From Natrinema pellirubrum DSM 15624 (GTDB lineage: Archaea > Halobacteriota > Halobacteria > Halobacteriales > Natrialbaceae), in contig NC_019962.1 of assembly GCF_000230735.2 (NCBI RefSeq), positions 3,596,001-3,660,000 of the forward strand: DNA of 64,000 nucleotides, given 5' to 3'. Of this stretch, positions 33,785 to 42,506 are shown in pieces. Made by a program: the position numbers and the translations under genes. The notes under the pieces were generated by a model, which did not search any database, was not told where the DNA came from, and worked only from the letters and a program-made list of their open reading frames with translations. Within the stretch, counting starts at the first letter, position 1; every line of letters starts with the position of its first letter.

Positions 33785-34363
33785 ATGCACGTCATCGGAA
33801 CGGTGGGACTCCCCGGCAGCGGCAAGGGCGAGGCGGCCACCGTCGCACGCGAGGACGGGATTCCCGTAGTGACGATGGGCGACGTCGTCCGCCAGGAGAC
33901 GGCCGACCGCGGGCTCGACCCCGCGAAGGACCACGGCACGGTCGCGCAGGCGCTACGCGAGGAGAACGGCCCGACGGCCATCGCCGAGCGGTCGCTCCCG
34001 ATGATCGAGGACCGCCTCGAGAACCACAACACCGTCCTCGTGGACGGGATCCGCTCGGACGTCGAGGTCGACGTCTTCGAGGAGCGGTTCGGCGACGCGT
34101 TCACGCTGGTCAGTATCGAGGCCCCCTTCGAGACTCGGGCCGAGCGGATCGACGAGCGCGGCCGGGACGCCGGCGAGGCCGACGGCGGCGAGAGCCTCGC
34201 GGCGCGTGACGAACGCGAACGTGGCTTCGGGATGGACGACGCGATGGACCGGGCCGACGTCGTCGTCGAGAACACCGACTCGCTGGTGGCCTTTCACGAG
34301 TCGATCCGGTCGGTGATCCGAACCGACGACGGGAAACCCGCCGAGGCCGAAGCCGACCCATGA
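33785..34363 (+). CDS. P-loop nucleotide kinase-like protein (UPF0200, dephospho-CoA-kinase-like)
   Basis: A 192-residue P-loop protein; Walker A is GLPGSGKG (8-15). Downstream it has a DGIRSDVEVDVF segment and an ENTDSLVAFHESI tail, as in the archaeal UPF0200 family related to nucleoside-monophosphate and dephospho-CoA kinases. The substrate is unknown. Its stop overlaps the start of the next gene (ATGA). This UPF0200-UPF0201 pairing recurs in archaea. Confidence 0.88.
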   Translation: MHVIGTVGLPGSGKGEAATVAREDGIPVVTMGDVVRQETADRGLDPAKDHGTVAQALREENGPTAIAERSLPMIEDRLENHNTVLVDGIRSDVEVDVFEERFGDAFTLVSIEAPFETRAERIDERGRDAGEADGGESLAARDERERGFGMDDAMDRADVVVENTDSLVAFHESIRSVIRTDDGKPAEAEADP

Positions 34364-34773
34364 GCGAAATCTACCGCGTCGACGTCGAGATCACGGCACC
34401 GATCTACGACACCGAAGTCACGGGCCGAGTGGTCGACGCCGTGGCGAATATCTTCCCCAACGCCGACGTAGAGGAGGAGTTCGGCGAAGTACGCGGCGAA
34501 GCCCACGCCCTCGATCACTTCTCGGACCTGCTCCACCAGCAGGAGATCCTCGATACCGCCCGCGGCGAGTTCTTCGCCAACCGCGACGGCGAGACGTTCA
34601 CCTTCGCACTGAAAAAGCAGGCGGCCTTCGAGGGCCACGCCAACTTCTCGGTCGGCGACTCCGACGAACTCGGCGAGATCAGCGTCCGCGTGCGGGTCGA
34701 AGCGCCCAGCCTCGAGGAGTACGTCGACCATATCGCGCCGCCGACCGAAGACGGGCGGCCGGTCGACGCCTAG
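34360..34773 (+). CDS. UPF0201 family protein, RNA-binding-like
   Basis: A 137-residue small alpha/beta protein starting SEIYRVDVEITAPIYDTEV, as in the archaeal UPF0201 family. Helix DHFSDLLHQQEILDTAR and the strand TFTFALKKQAAF are the most conserved-looking parts. Structures of relatives suggest nucleic-acid binding, but no function is established. Coupled by a 4-nt overlap to the P-loop gene. Confidence 0.88.
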   Translation: MSEIYRVDVEITAPIYDTEVTGRVVDAVANIFPNADVEEEFGEVRGEAHALDHFSDLLHQQEILDTARGEFFANRDGETFTFALKKQAAFEGHANFSVGDSDELGEISVRVRVEAPSLEEYVDHIAPPTEDGRPVDA

Positions 34774-35765
34774 TTCGTACAGTCGCCGACGTCGTCGAGC
34801 GCCGCCTCGCCCTCGGTCCGCTTTCGTCTCGCGGTCCGATAGCGGCCGTCCTCGGCCGCCGCTGCCGCGTCGGCGAAGTGGCCCGACGCCGCCGCGAGAT
34901 GCTCGTTCTGACACCGAGCCGTCTCGAAGTACTCGCCGAGCCCGTCCGGCGCGTCCTCGGTCCCGTCCTCGAGACGCTGGAGCGCGTCGCCGAACGTCCC
35001 TTCGGCGGTTTCGAAGGACTCCCGTGCCGCTCCGAACTGCTCGTTATCGAGCTGGGTTCGGCCGTCCTCGAGCGCGCCGTATCCCGTCTCGAGATCCAGC
35101 ATGGAATCGTACGCGCCGGTCAGCGTCTCGAGCGACGTCACCACGTCGCCGAGCGTGGTCGCGCCCTCTTCGAGATCGGAGATATCGGTACCGGCGATGG
35201 CCGTGAGTCGCTCGCCGTCGATCGACTGCAGGGTCTCTCGAACCTGCGCGTGTCGATCGGCAGCCGAAACGACCGTCCGGTGGCGGTCGTCGACCGTCTG
35301 GTTCGCGCCTTCGATGTCCCCGTTTGCTTCGACCGCGGCGGTGACCTCGTCGATGTCGTCCTCGATCGTGTCGTCCGTGACGATCACCGTCACGGAGACG
35401 AGCCCCTCGATGACGGCCGCGTACGACCGAAGCGTCTCGAGGTCGGCCGACCGATCGTCGCTCAGTTCGGCGGCGGCCGTCTCGAGGTACTCCTCGGCCA
35501 ACGAGATGTGGTGCAGTGGCTCTCCGGGATCAAATTCGACGTTTTCGGGGTCTTCGAGCCCGTCGACCTCGTCCAACCGTTGAGCCGCCTTGTTCAGTTG
35601 TCCGGCCGCCCGGTCGAGCGCGCGCTGACCGGTCCGGTCTTCGACCTCGGCGTCGGCCTCATCCGACGACCCCTCGATAGTGTCGAGACAGCCGGCCAGC
35701 GCCGTCACGGTTCCGAGGCTCGCACCGGCCGCGCCGGTCCGAGCGAGATACTGCCGACGATTCAT
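34770..35765 (-). CDS. Tat-exported lipoprotein with helical repeats
   Basis: A 331-residue protein. The signal is NRRQYLARTG with a lipobox ALAGC (Cys26), so it should be exported folded and lipid-anchored. The mature part is almost all alpha-helical, Ala/Glu/Asp-rich, with repeated segments such as AAGQLNKAAQRLDEVDGL and AEEYLETAAAEL, suggesting a coiled helical bundle. No enzyme motif. It converges on the UPF0201 gene with a 4-nt overlap. Confidence 0.8.
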   Translation of the reverse strand: MNRRQYLARTGAAGASLGTVTALAGCLDTIEGSSDEADAEVEDRTGQRALDRAAGQLNKAAQRLDEVDGLEDPENVEFDPGEPLHHISLAEEYLETAAAELSDDRSADLETLRSYAAVIEGLVSVTVIVTDDTIEDDIDEVTAAVEANGDIEGANQTVDDRHRTVVSAADRHAQVRETLQSIDGERLTAIAGTDISDLEEGATTLGDVVTSLETLTGAYDSMLDLETGYGALEDGRTQLDNEQFGAARESFETAEGTFGDALQRLEDGTEDAPDGLGEYFETARCQNEHLAAASGHFADAAAAAEDGRYRTARRKRTEGEAALDDVGDCTN

Positions 35766-35879
35766 TCCTACTCGAGGGTTCGTCTAGAAGGGCATTAACG
35801 TAGTGGCAGCGAGAGCGTCAGCGGATTTAGAATTCGAGAGCGGGAAAACTGTCCATTCCGGGGGACGATGGACGCGGCG

Positions 35880-37271
35880 TTACCCGAACGGCCCCATGCC
35901 GCCCATGCCGCCTCCGCCACCGCCGCCCTGTTGCATCTGTTGCATCATGCGCTGCATCTCCTTCTCCGAGCCCATGCCCTGGAACTGCTTGATCGTCTTC
36001 TCCATCATCTTGTACTGCTGGAGCAGCTCTCGGACCTGTTCCTCGCTGGTACCCGAGCCGCGGGCGATGCGCTGGATCTGGCTCGCGCCGATGGCCTTCG
36101 GGTACTCCTTTTCGGCGTCGGTCATCGAGTCCATGATGACGCTGAAGGTCCGCATCCGCTCCTGGGTGACGTCCATCGCGTCGTCGGGGAGCTGGTCCTT
36201 GATCCCGCCGCCGAGCCCGGGGATCATGTCCATGACCTGATCGAGCGGCCCCATGTTGTTCATCGCCTCCATCTGCTTTTGCATGTCGTTGAGGGTGAAC
36301 TGGCCCTGGAGCATGTCCTCGGGGTCCCAGTCGTCTTCCTCCATCTCGGTCTGCTCCATCGCACGCTCGACGCGCTCGGCGAGCTGACTGAGATCTCCCA
36401 TCCCGAGCAGCCGCGAGATGAAGCCGTCGGGCTCGAAGCGCTCGATGTCCTGGACCTCCTCGCCGGTCCCGAGGAAGGCGATCGAGGAGTCGGTCTGGTC
36501 GACGGCGGTCAGCGCGCCGCCACCCTTCGCAGTCCCGTCGAGTTTCGTGATGACGACGCCATCGATCCCGATCGACTCGTCGAACTGCTGGGCCTGCTCT
36601 TTGGCCCCCTGCCCGATCGCGGCGTCGAGGACGAGCAGGGAGGTGTCGGGTTCGACGACGCCCTCGATCTGCTCGATCTCGTCGATCAGGTCGTCCTCGA
36701 GCGCGTGGCGACCGGCCGTGTCCACGATGTGAACGTCGGCCTCGCTCGTCTCCTCGAGGCCCTTGCGGGCGATTTCGACGGGGTCTTCGCTGTCAGGATT
36801 GCCGTAGAACTCGACCTCGGCGCGCTCGGCCATCTCCTCGGCCTGGTCGTACGCGCCGGGCCGGAAGGTGTCGGTCTGGATGACCGCCGGGCGCAGCCCC
36901 TTCGTGGAGAACCACCAGGCCATCTTCGCCGCGGAGGTCGTCTTCCCGGACCCCTGCAGCCCGGCCAGCAGGATCGTCTGTTCCTCGAGGGGCAGTTCGG
37001 TCGAGTCGCCGATGAGATCGACCAGTTCCTCGTAGACGATCCGGAGGACGAAGTCCCGCGCGGGGGTGCCGGCTGGGGGTTCTTCCTCTAAGGCACGTTC
37101 CTTGATGCTGTCCGACAGCTCCATCACGAGCGAGACGTCGACGTCGGCGGAGAGCAGCGAGCGCTGGATCTCCTTGACGATCTCCTCGATGTCTTCCTCG
37201 CTGAGTCGCGACTTCCCGCGGAGCTTGTCGAGGGTGCCCCGCAGAGAACTCCCGAGATCGTCGAGTACCAT
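35880..37271 (-). CDS. srp54: Signal recognition particle protein SRP54
   Basis: A 463-residue SRP GTPase that binds signal sequences and 7S RNA and delivers ribosomes to the membrane. Order: N domain (1-90), G domain with [13 protein letters not shown] (G1), [11 protein letters not shown] (G3) and [10 protein letters not shown] (G4), and the Met-rich M domain (about 310-463) ending in a Gly/Met run. Its partner FtsY is at 54536-56155. A stand-alone transcript is likely, with no close neighbour on the strand. Confidence 0.97.
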   Translation of the reverse strand: MVLDDLGSSLRGTLDKLRGKSRLSEEDIEEIVKEIQRSLLSADVDVSLVMELSDSIKERALEEEPPAGTPARDFVLRIVYEELVDLIGDSTELPLEEQTILLAGLQGSGKTTSAAKMAWWFSTKGLRPAVIQTDTFRPGAYDQAEEMAERAEVEFYGNPDSEDPVEIARKGLEETSEADVHIVDTAGRHALEDDLIDEIEQIEGVVEPDTSLLVLDAAIGQGAKEQAQQFDESIGIDGVVITKLDGTAKGGGALTAVDQTDSSIAFLGTGEEVQDIERFEPDGFISRLLGMGDLSQLAERVERAMEQTEMEEDDWDPEDMLQGQFTLNDMQKQMEAMNNMGPLDQVMDMIPGLGGGIKDQLPDDAMDVTQERMRTFSVIMDSMTDAEKEYPKAIGASQIQRIARGSGTSEEQVRELLQQYKMMEKTIKQFQGMGSEKEMQRMMQQMQQGGGGGGGMGGMGPFG

Positions 37272-37394
37272 TTGCTGGGTGTACGAGGCGATAGCGTTAA
37301 AGGCTTTTTCTACGCGCGACGCGATCGTTCGGTCCGTCGAACGAGTGGCTTCAGTCTCGTCCGGACCGGTCGATCGCGATCGACGTGACTGCCA

Positions 37395-37844
37395 TCAGTC
37401 ACGAGCGTCCCATGCTCGGTCGATCCGTTCCTCGACAGCGGCGAGAGCCGTTGCGATGACATCTAGCGGATGGACGGACGGCAGTTCGAGGTCGGCCGTC
37501 TCGGTTCCGTCGGGCGGGCAGTGAAAGTGCAATCGCGGGTCGTGCGGGTTCGGATGCCGATCCCAGCGACACTCCCATCGATGGCCATCGGCTCCGGTCT
37601 CGACGTAATGGATCGTGAAATCGTCGGTCGTGAACCAGCGAATATCGAACCGGGCACCGTCGATCGACAGTGGAAACAGGTCACTATCGAGACGCGCCTC
37701 GAGTACCCGCGGTTCGGTACTGTCGGGATCGAACGCGGTCCCGACGACGAGGGGGTCGTCCGCGAGGCGACGCTCGAGGAGTCGGAGCGTTCGACGATCG
37801 GGCGGCCCCGGTGACGATGGCCCGCTCTCCCGTTCCGGGCCCAT
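37395..37844 (-). CDS. TumE-like (DUF6516-type) putative toxin of a two-gene module
   Basis: A 149-residue protein. The core RWECRWDRHPNPHDPRLHFH, with clustered Arg, Asp and His residues, resembles the TumE/DUF6516 family, whose members act as toxins beside a DNA-binding antitoxin. The gene starts on the base after the stop codon of the winged-helix gene, so the two are co-translated. The family assignment is from motif memory and moderate; catalytic activity is inferred only. The N-terminal ~20 residues are Pro/Gly-rich. Confidence 0.6.
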   Translation of the reverse strand: MGPERESGPSSPGPPDRRTLRLLERRLADDPLVVGTAFDPDSTEPRVLEARLDSDLFPLSIDGARFDIRWFTTDDFTIHYVETGADGHRWECRWDRHPNPHDPRLHFHCPPDGTETADLELPSVHPLDVIATALAAVEERIDRAWDARD

Positions 37845-38381
37845 CTATGCGGGAATGAGATGCCCGTCGTTTTGGGCTAGCCGTCGCGCGAGTTCGTAGA
37901 GGCGGATGTCCCGTTCGACGGCCTCCCAGTCACTGAGCCGTTCCATCAGTTCGTGGATTTCCTCGTGATCGTCGCGCTCGAGCAGCGACACTGCGGACGG
38001 ATCGTCGGCTCCGAACTGATCGACGAACGCCTCGTGGCGGGCTTCCAACTGGCGAACGCGGTCGATGATCTCCTCGACGGTCAGCTCCCTCGCGATCCGG
38101 CTGGCCTCCTGCCACTCGAGATAGCCGTCGTCGCGCTCGTACCGGGCCGGTTGGGCGTCGGTGTCGGCCCGGACGATTCCCATCTCTGCGAGCCGGTCGA
38201 GGTGTTTCTTCGCCGCGTTAGGCGAGCAGTCCGCGGTCGACGCGATCTCGGGATACGGCGTCGGCTCCGTGACCCCGAGGGCGGTCTCGTAGACCCGACC
38301 AAACGTATCGGTCGTCTCGCGCCACCGCTGACGGACGTCGTTGACGGCGTCGGAATTCGGTACCGGATCGAAGTCGCTCAT
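37845..38381 (-). CDS. Winged-helix protein paired with the TumE-like gene
   Basis: A 178-residue protein with a winged helix (about 50-95: YPEIASTADCSPNAAKKHLDRLAEMGIV) and a long helical C-terminus (~110-178). It belongs to a haloarchaeal family (DUF7342-like) that sits next to TumE-like genes and would act as autorepressor and antitoxin. The ATG at 38381 lies 27 nt from a TATA-like AATAT, which overlaps one copy of a 9-bp direct repeat. Antitoxin role is inferred from arrangement. Confidence 0.7.
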   Translation of the reverse strand: MSDFDPVPNSDAVNDVRQRWRETTDTFGRVYETALGVTEPTPYPEIASTADCSPNAAKKHLDRLAEMGIVRADTDAQPARYERDDGYLEWQEASRIARELTVEEIIDRVRQLEARHEAFVDQFGADDPSAVSLLERDDHEEIHELMERLSDWEAVERDIRLYELARRLAQNDGHLIPA

Positions 38382-38405
38382 GGTCGTACCGACGTGATAC
38401 ACAGT

Positions 38406-38434
38406 AATATGTGTGCGGGCTCGCAAATATGTGT
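38406..38434 (-). promoter_or_regulatory. Direct repeat AATATGTGT twice, 20 bp apart, over the TATA box
   Basis: AATATGTGT occurs at 38406-38414 and again at 38426-38434 (plus strand). The period of 20 bp places both on the same face of the helix, and the first copy coincides with the TATA position for the winged-helix gene. This fits an autoregulatory operator. Confidence 0.5.
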
Positions 38435-38529
38435 TCGACCATGGCGGCGGCGGTTGCCGTCTCGAGCGGCACACGACTTGCTCGAGCGGCGTCGATGCGT
38501 ATTTCACTCGACCGCGACAACCGACAGGT

Positions 38530-38751
38530 ATGAGTTCCGATGCGGACGCCGATCCCGACGACTACGAGGCCCTCGCGGGCGATGACGTCACCATGCGACA
38601 GAACGAACACGGCCTGCACATCGCGGACCACGAGGCGACCGGCGTCTCGAGCCAGGGCCAGACTCCCGAGGCGGCGCTGGCGAACCTCGCGGCGGCCGTC
38701 GAGTCCCACCGCGAGGCCGAGTCAGACGAGACCGGCGACGACTGGCTCTGA
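38530..38751 (+). CDS. HicB-like small protein
   Basis: A 73-residue protein resembling the HicB antitoxin fold: short strands (HGLHIADHEATGVSSQG) then a helix beginning TPEAALANLAAAVESH. No HicA toxin gene is next to it. HicB-like proteins without HicA are common in haloarchaea and may have other roles. It is divergent from the TumE-like module across about 150 bp. Confidence 0.65.
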   Translation: MSSDADADPDDYEALAGDDVTMRQNEHGLHIADHEATGVSSQGQTPEAALANLAAAVESHREAESDETGDDWL

Positions 38752-38829
38752 GCGACGCAAGGCGGCTCACGACCGCGCGTTCGCATCGCAGGCGCTCGTT
38801 TTAGGCGGCCGTCCGTGGTCGGAGGGGGT

Positions 38830-40284
38830 ATGGAAGCGTACGACATCGTCGTGCTGGGCGGCGGCTCGGGCAGTCAGGTCGCGACCGCGGCGGCCGAGCG
38901 GGGCCTCGAGGCCGCGGTCGTTGAACCCGGCCCGCTGGGCGGCGCGTGTATCACCCGGGGCTGTGTCCCCTCGAAGGCGCTCATCCACCGCGCGGACGTA
39001 GTCGAGGCGGTCCGCGGAGCCGAGGCGTTCGGTATCGATGCGGGGGTACACGGCGTCGACTACGACGGCATTACGGACGCGATTCACGACACCGTCTACG
39101 CGAAGGCGGACAACCAGACCTCGAGCATGCGGGAGGCGGCGAACGTGACGCTCTGCCGTGGCGAGGGACGGTTCGTCGACGACCGGACGATAGCGGTCGA
39201 CCCCGACGACGGAAGTGGAACCGCGGAGATAACGGGCGAGACGGTCGTTATCGCCGTCGGCGGCCGACCGATGGTCCCGCCGATCGACGGCCTCGAGGGC
39301 GTCGGCTATCTCACCAGCGACGACGCGCTGTTCCTCGACGAGCGGCCGGACGAACTCGTGATCGTCGGCGGCGGCTACATCGGGGCCGAACTGGGCTACT
39401 TCTTCGGCGCGCTCGGAGCCGACATCTCGCTCGTCGGCCGGAGCGAGCGGCTGGTGCCCCGCGAGGACGAGGCCGTCAGCACGGCCGTGACCGAGTCGCT
39501 CGCGGACTACTGCGACGTCTACACCGGCTACGAGGCGGCCGAAGTGGAGCCGGCCGACGAGAGGCAAAGCGGGGAGGGAATCGTCGTTACCGCGGAGCCG
39601 AGCGACGACGGGAACGACGGCGGCGAGACGGTCGAACTCGCCGCCGACGACCTCCTGCTCGCGACCGGTCGCCGACCCAACACCGATACGCTCGCTCTCG
39701 AGGAGACGGGCGTCGAGACCGACGACAAGGGGTACGTCGAGACCGACAACCGCCTCGAGACGGCCGTCGACGGCATCTGGGTGCTGGGCGACGTGATCGG
39801 CCAGCAGCCGTACAAGCACGCGGCCGATTACGAGGCGCAAGTCGTCATGCGGAACGTCCTCGACGACGCGAGCCGGACGGTCGACTACGAGGCGATGCCC
39901 CACGCGATCTTCACGGAGCCGCGAGTCGCGAGCGTGGGGCAGACAGAGGGCGACCTCGCGGACGCCGGCCGGGAGTACGAGGTCGCGACGGTTCCCTACG
40001 ACGCCGCGCCGCTGGGACTGATCCTCGAGGCCGGCGACGGGTTCGTGAAGGCCCTCGCCGGACCGGACGGCGAAATTTTGGGTTGTCACATCGTCGGGCC
40101 ACAGGCCGCAACGTTGCTGCACGAGGTCGTCGTCGCGATGGACGGCGGCGGCACCGTCGACGACGTCGCCGGGCCGGTCCACGTCCACCCCGCGCTGAAC
40201 GAAGTCGTCTACGCGGCGTTCGACGAACTCTCATCGCGGGCGTACTCCACGGCCCCGGACTGGCGGGACGTCGGCGACGGGTAA
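38830..40284 (+). CDS. Dihydrolipoamide dehydrogenase/mercuric reductase-like flavoenzyme
   Basis: A 484-residue FAD/NAD disulfide oxidoreductase. FAD motif VVLGGGSGSQVATAA; redox-active disulfide GGACITRGCVPSK; NAD motif VIVGGGYIGAELG; second FAD motif GIWVLGDV; C-terminal catalytic HPALNE. All elements for a homodimeric reductase are present. The substrate (lipoamide, mycothiol-like thiol or metal) is not fixed by sequence. An acidic insert (about 240-260) is haloarchaeal. It starts 6 nt from a GGAGG-like stretch. Confidence 0.9.
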   Translation: MEAYDIVVLGGGSGSQVATAAAERGLEAAVVEPGPLGGACITRGCVPSKALIHRADVVEAVRGAEAFGIDAGVHGVDYDGITDAIHDTVYAKADNQTSSMREAANVTLCRGEGRFVDDRTIAVDPDDGSGTAEITGETVVIAVGGRPMVPPIDGLEGVGYLTSDDALFLDERPDELVIVGGGYIGAELGYFFGALGADISLVGRSERLVPREDEAVSTAVTESLADYCDVYTGYEAAEVEPADERQSGEGIVVTAEPSDDGNDGGETVELAADDLLLATGRRPNTDTLALEETGVETDDKGYVETDNRLETAVDGIWVLGDVIGQQPYKHAADYEAQVVMRNVLDDASRTVDYEAMPHAIFTEPRVASVGQTEGDLADAGREYEVATVPYDAAPLGLILEAGDGFVKALAGPDGEILGCHIVGPQAATLLHEVVVAMDGGGTVDDVAGPVHVHPALNEVVYAAFDELSSRAYSTAPDWRDVGDG

Positions 40285-40343
40285 GGGCCCTCGAGGGGTC
40301 GGCCCGCGGTGAGGCTTAACAGTCGAGAGCGCGAAGGGCCACT

Positions 40344-41021
40344 ATGACTTCGATCGCCGAGTTCACCCTCGCGCCGGCGGACTTTCCACTCGGGCGAGTC
40401 TTCGAGGACAGACCCGAGGTGACGCTGGATCTCGACCGCGTCGTCCCAAGCGGTGACACGGTCATGCCGTACTTCTGGGTGCAAGATCCCGACGAGGAAC
40501 TGGCGGCAATCTTGAATATCTTCGAGGGGTTGCCGGAGCTGCGATCGGCGGTTCTCATGGAGGACCTGGGTGACCGGGGCCTCTATCGCGCCGAGTGGAA
40601 GCCGGAGTACATGGGGATCATGCGAGCGATCGCGGAAACCGGCGTCACGGTCGTCTCGGCGACCGGGACCAGAACGGGCTGGGTGTTCGAACTCCGTGCG
40701 GGGTCCGTCGATCGGTTCTCGGCGTTCCAGCAGTACTGTGCGGACCACGACATCGAAGTGACGCTCACACGGCTCAATCGCCTCTCGGAGATGACGGCCG
40801 GTGCCGAGTACGGCCTCACGCCGGAACAGCGCGAAGCGCTGTTGCTAGCCTACAATCAGGGGTACTACAGCGATACGCGTGAGACCGATCAGGCGACGCT
40901 CGCCTCCCAGCTCGGCATCTCGAGACAGGCGTTCTCGTCCCGACTCAGGCGGGGGTATCGGAACCTCATCGAGGGAACGATCGTCGGGGACCCACAGAGC
41001 AGCGACCAGCCGTATAAATAG
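40344..41021 (+). CDS. Bat/HTH-10 family transcriptional regulator
   Basis: A 225-residue regulator of the bacterio-opsin-activator type: an N-terminal sensor-like domain (about 1-150, with no PAS or GAF motif evident) and a C-terminal helix-turn-helix (about 157-210) with LTPEQREALLLAYNQGYY and LASQLGISRQAFSSRLRRG. Haloarchaea hold many such paralogues with unknown signals. The IS5-family element lies 9 nt after its stop codon, leaving this gene intact. Confidence 0.88.
   Translation: MTSIAEFTLAPADFPLGRVFEDRPEVTLDLDRVVPSGDTVMPYFWVQDPDEELAAILNIFEGLPELRSAVLMEDLGDRGLYRAEWKPEYMGIMRAIAETGVTVVSATGTRTGWVFELRAGSVDRFSAFQQYCADHDIEVTLTRLNRLSEMTAGAEYGLTPEQREALLLAYNQGYYSDTRETDQATLASQLGISRQAFSSRLRRGYRNLIEGTIVGDPQSSDQPYK
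41012..41019 (+). promoter_or_regulatory. TATA-like box now cut off by the IS element
   Basis: GTATAAAT overlaps the stop of the Bat-type regulator gene. Without the insertion it would lie about 58 nt before the HalOD1 ATG; now 1067 bp plus one duplication separate them. Confidence 0.35.
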
Positions 41022-41022
41022 A

Positions 41023-41030
41023 CTACATAG
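41023..41030. repeat. Left target duplication of the IS5-family element
   Basis: CTACATAG, repeated exactly at 42098-42105 on the other side of the element. Confidence 0.85.
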
Positions 41031-42097
41031 AGGGTGTCATAGAACAGTTCTCATACCAGAGAGCAGGGTGAACGCTGAGGTGGTATGAGCCCAGCGACCC
41101 TGCAAGATAATCCTACGGTAGAGACGTTCTTCAATGCCGTGGAGACGGAGACGCTAGCGCTGTTCGAGCATCTCTCCTTCGAGTTTCTCGAAGAATTCGA
41201 CGTGTTCGCCCCGGCGGAGACGGGGCGAACACGAGACCACGAACCACCCGAGATGATGCGTGGGTTTCTGCACTGCTACTACAAGGATATCTACGGCATT
41301 CGTCCGGTTGCGCGAGAACTGAACAACACAGTCGTCTGGCTCAGCTGTGGCTTCGATCGACCGCCGTCGAGAGACGCGGTCGATCGTTTCCTCACCGATC
41401 TCGAACACGTCATCGACGAGATTTTCGACCACCTCGTCGAGCAGGCCGCCTTGCGGGGCCTGCTCGACTTGACCTACTCGATTGATTCGACAGACGTGAG
41501 AACGATGCCAGCCGATCAAGACGCGTCGAAATGCTACGATCCAACGGCTGAAGAGTACTACTACGGCTACGGCTGCACGATCGTTTCGACTGGTTCAAAG
41601 ATCCCGATTGCAGCGGAATTCACCGAGAGCAAACAAGCGCCAGAAGAGACGGCGATGCGCGTCACGCGTGACGCGCTCGCCGTCGACACTCCGATCTGGA
41701 TGCTTGGAGACAGCGCCTATGACACACTCGATTGGCACGACTACCTGCTGACCGCAGGAGTCGTGCCAATCGCCCCGTACAACGCACGCAACACCGACGA
41801 TCCACTGGACATAGAGTACAGGGTCGAAGACCGTATCAAAGAACACAGCAAGGACGTGAAGTTGAAGCAATCGACGTTAGATGAGACGTACAACTGCCGG
41901 ACAGGCGTCGAACGAACTAACGACGCAGTCAAGGACTGCGGCCTCGGGCACGTCCACGCCCGAGGCCGCGTCCATGCACGAGCACAAGTGTTCCTGTCGT
42001 TGTGTCTGCGTCTCGTTATTGCGATCACCAACTACGAACGAGGAGATAATCCGGGAAGCACGATCATCACGGTGTGACAAGAGTTCTATGACACCCT
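41031..42097 (+). mobile_element. IS5-family (ISH1-like) insertion sequence, 1067 bp, complete
   Basis: Terminal inverted repeats begin AGGGTGTCATAGAAC (41031-41045; complement 42083-42097) with looser pairing inward. An exact 8-bp duplication surrounds the element, as in the ISH1 subgroup of IS5. It carries one intact transposase gene and no other frame. The insertion lies between the Bat-type regulator and the HalOD1 gene, breaking neither. Confidence 0.9.
41085..42077 (+). CDS. IS5-family transposase
   Basis: A 330-residue DDE transposase. Acidic residues lie in LTYSIDSTDVRT (D), WMLGDSAYDTLD (D) and CRTGVERTNDAVKD (E), with the basic R-rich tail after the last. It is intact from the ATG at 41085 to the TGA before the right repeat, so the element may still move. 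Composition is lower in GC than the flanking genes. Confidence 0.93.
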   Translation: MSPATLQDNPTVETFFNAVETETLALFEHLSFEFLEEFDVFAPAETGRTRDHEPPEMMRGFLHCYYKDIYGIRPVARELNNTVVWLSCGFDRPPSRDAVDRFLTDLEHVIDEIFDHLVEQAALRGLLDLTYSIDSTDVRTMPADQDASKCYDPTAEEYYYGYGCTIVSTGSKIPIAAEFTESKQAPEETAMRVTRDALAVDTPIWMLGDSAYDTLDWHDYLLTAGVVPIAPYNARNTDDPLDIEYRVEDRIKEHSKDVKLKQSTLDETYNCRTGVERTNDAVKDCGLGHVHARGRVHARAQVFLSLCLRLVIAITNYERGDNPGSTIITV

Positions 42098-42105
42098 CTA
42101 CATAG
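42098..42105. repeat. Right target duplication of the IS5-family element
   Basis: CTACATAG, second copy, directly after the right inverted repeat. Confidence 0.85.
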
Positions 42106-42148
42106 GTAAGACGGTGACTCACCAGTCCACCCGGAGTATCCCCACGTG

Positions 42149-42490
42149 ATGGAAACGAGCGACCAGCGGCGGGGGGAAACGGCCACGGTGTACGAGCTTG
42201 CGGACGACGAGTCGATCAGTACGGGAGTCGTGACGGCGGTTGCGACTGCCGCGGACGCCGAGATGGTTCCGACCGGCGGTACCGCCGGTGGAACGACGGC
42301 GCTCGACCCGCTGTACACTGCCGTCGACCCGGACGCACTCGACGCACTGTTCGGAAGCGACGGCTTCGGAACGGCCGGAACGCCCGACCGAGTGACGTTT
42401 ACCTACCACGGGTACGAGATCACGATCACTGGCGACCGACGGATCGGCCTCGAGCGACTCGAGCGAGCGGCCGGCGAACCGGCCGAGTAA
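42149..42490 (+). CDS. HalOD1 domain protein
   Basis: A 113-residue protein made of a single HalOD1-type output domain, about residues 20-105, a fold found at the C-terminus of haloarchaeal sensory proteins; here it stands alone. The motif VTFTYHGYEITI is typical. The ATG at 42149 follows a GTG one codon earlier. The IS insertion lies between it and a likely promoter. Its target is unknown. Confidence 0.75.
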   Translation: METSDQRRGETATVYELADDESISTGVVTAVATAADAEMVPTGGTAGGTTALDPLYTAVDPDALDALFGSDGFGTAGTPDRVTFTYHGYEITITGDRRIGLERLERAAGEPAE

Positions 42491-42506
42491 CAGATAGACG
42501 GCGAGG

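Noticed and set aside
35880..36000. Gly/Met repeat at the end of SRP54 as a separate repeat or CRISPR-like array
   Set aside because: It is the normal Met/Gly-rich end of the M domain. No CRISPR-like array was found anywhere in the window.
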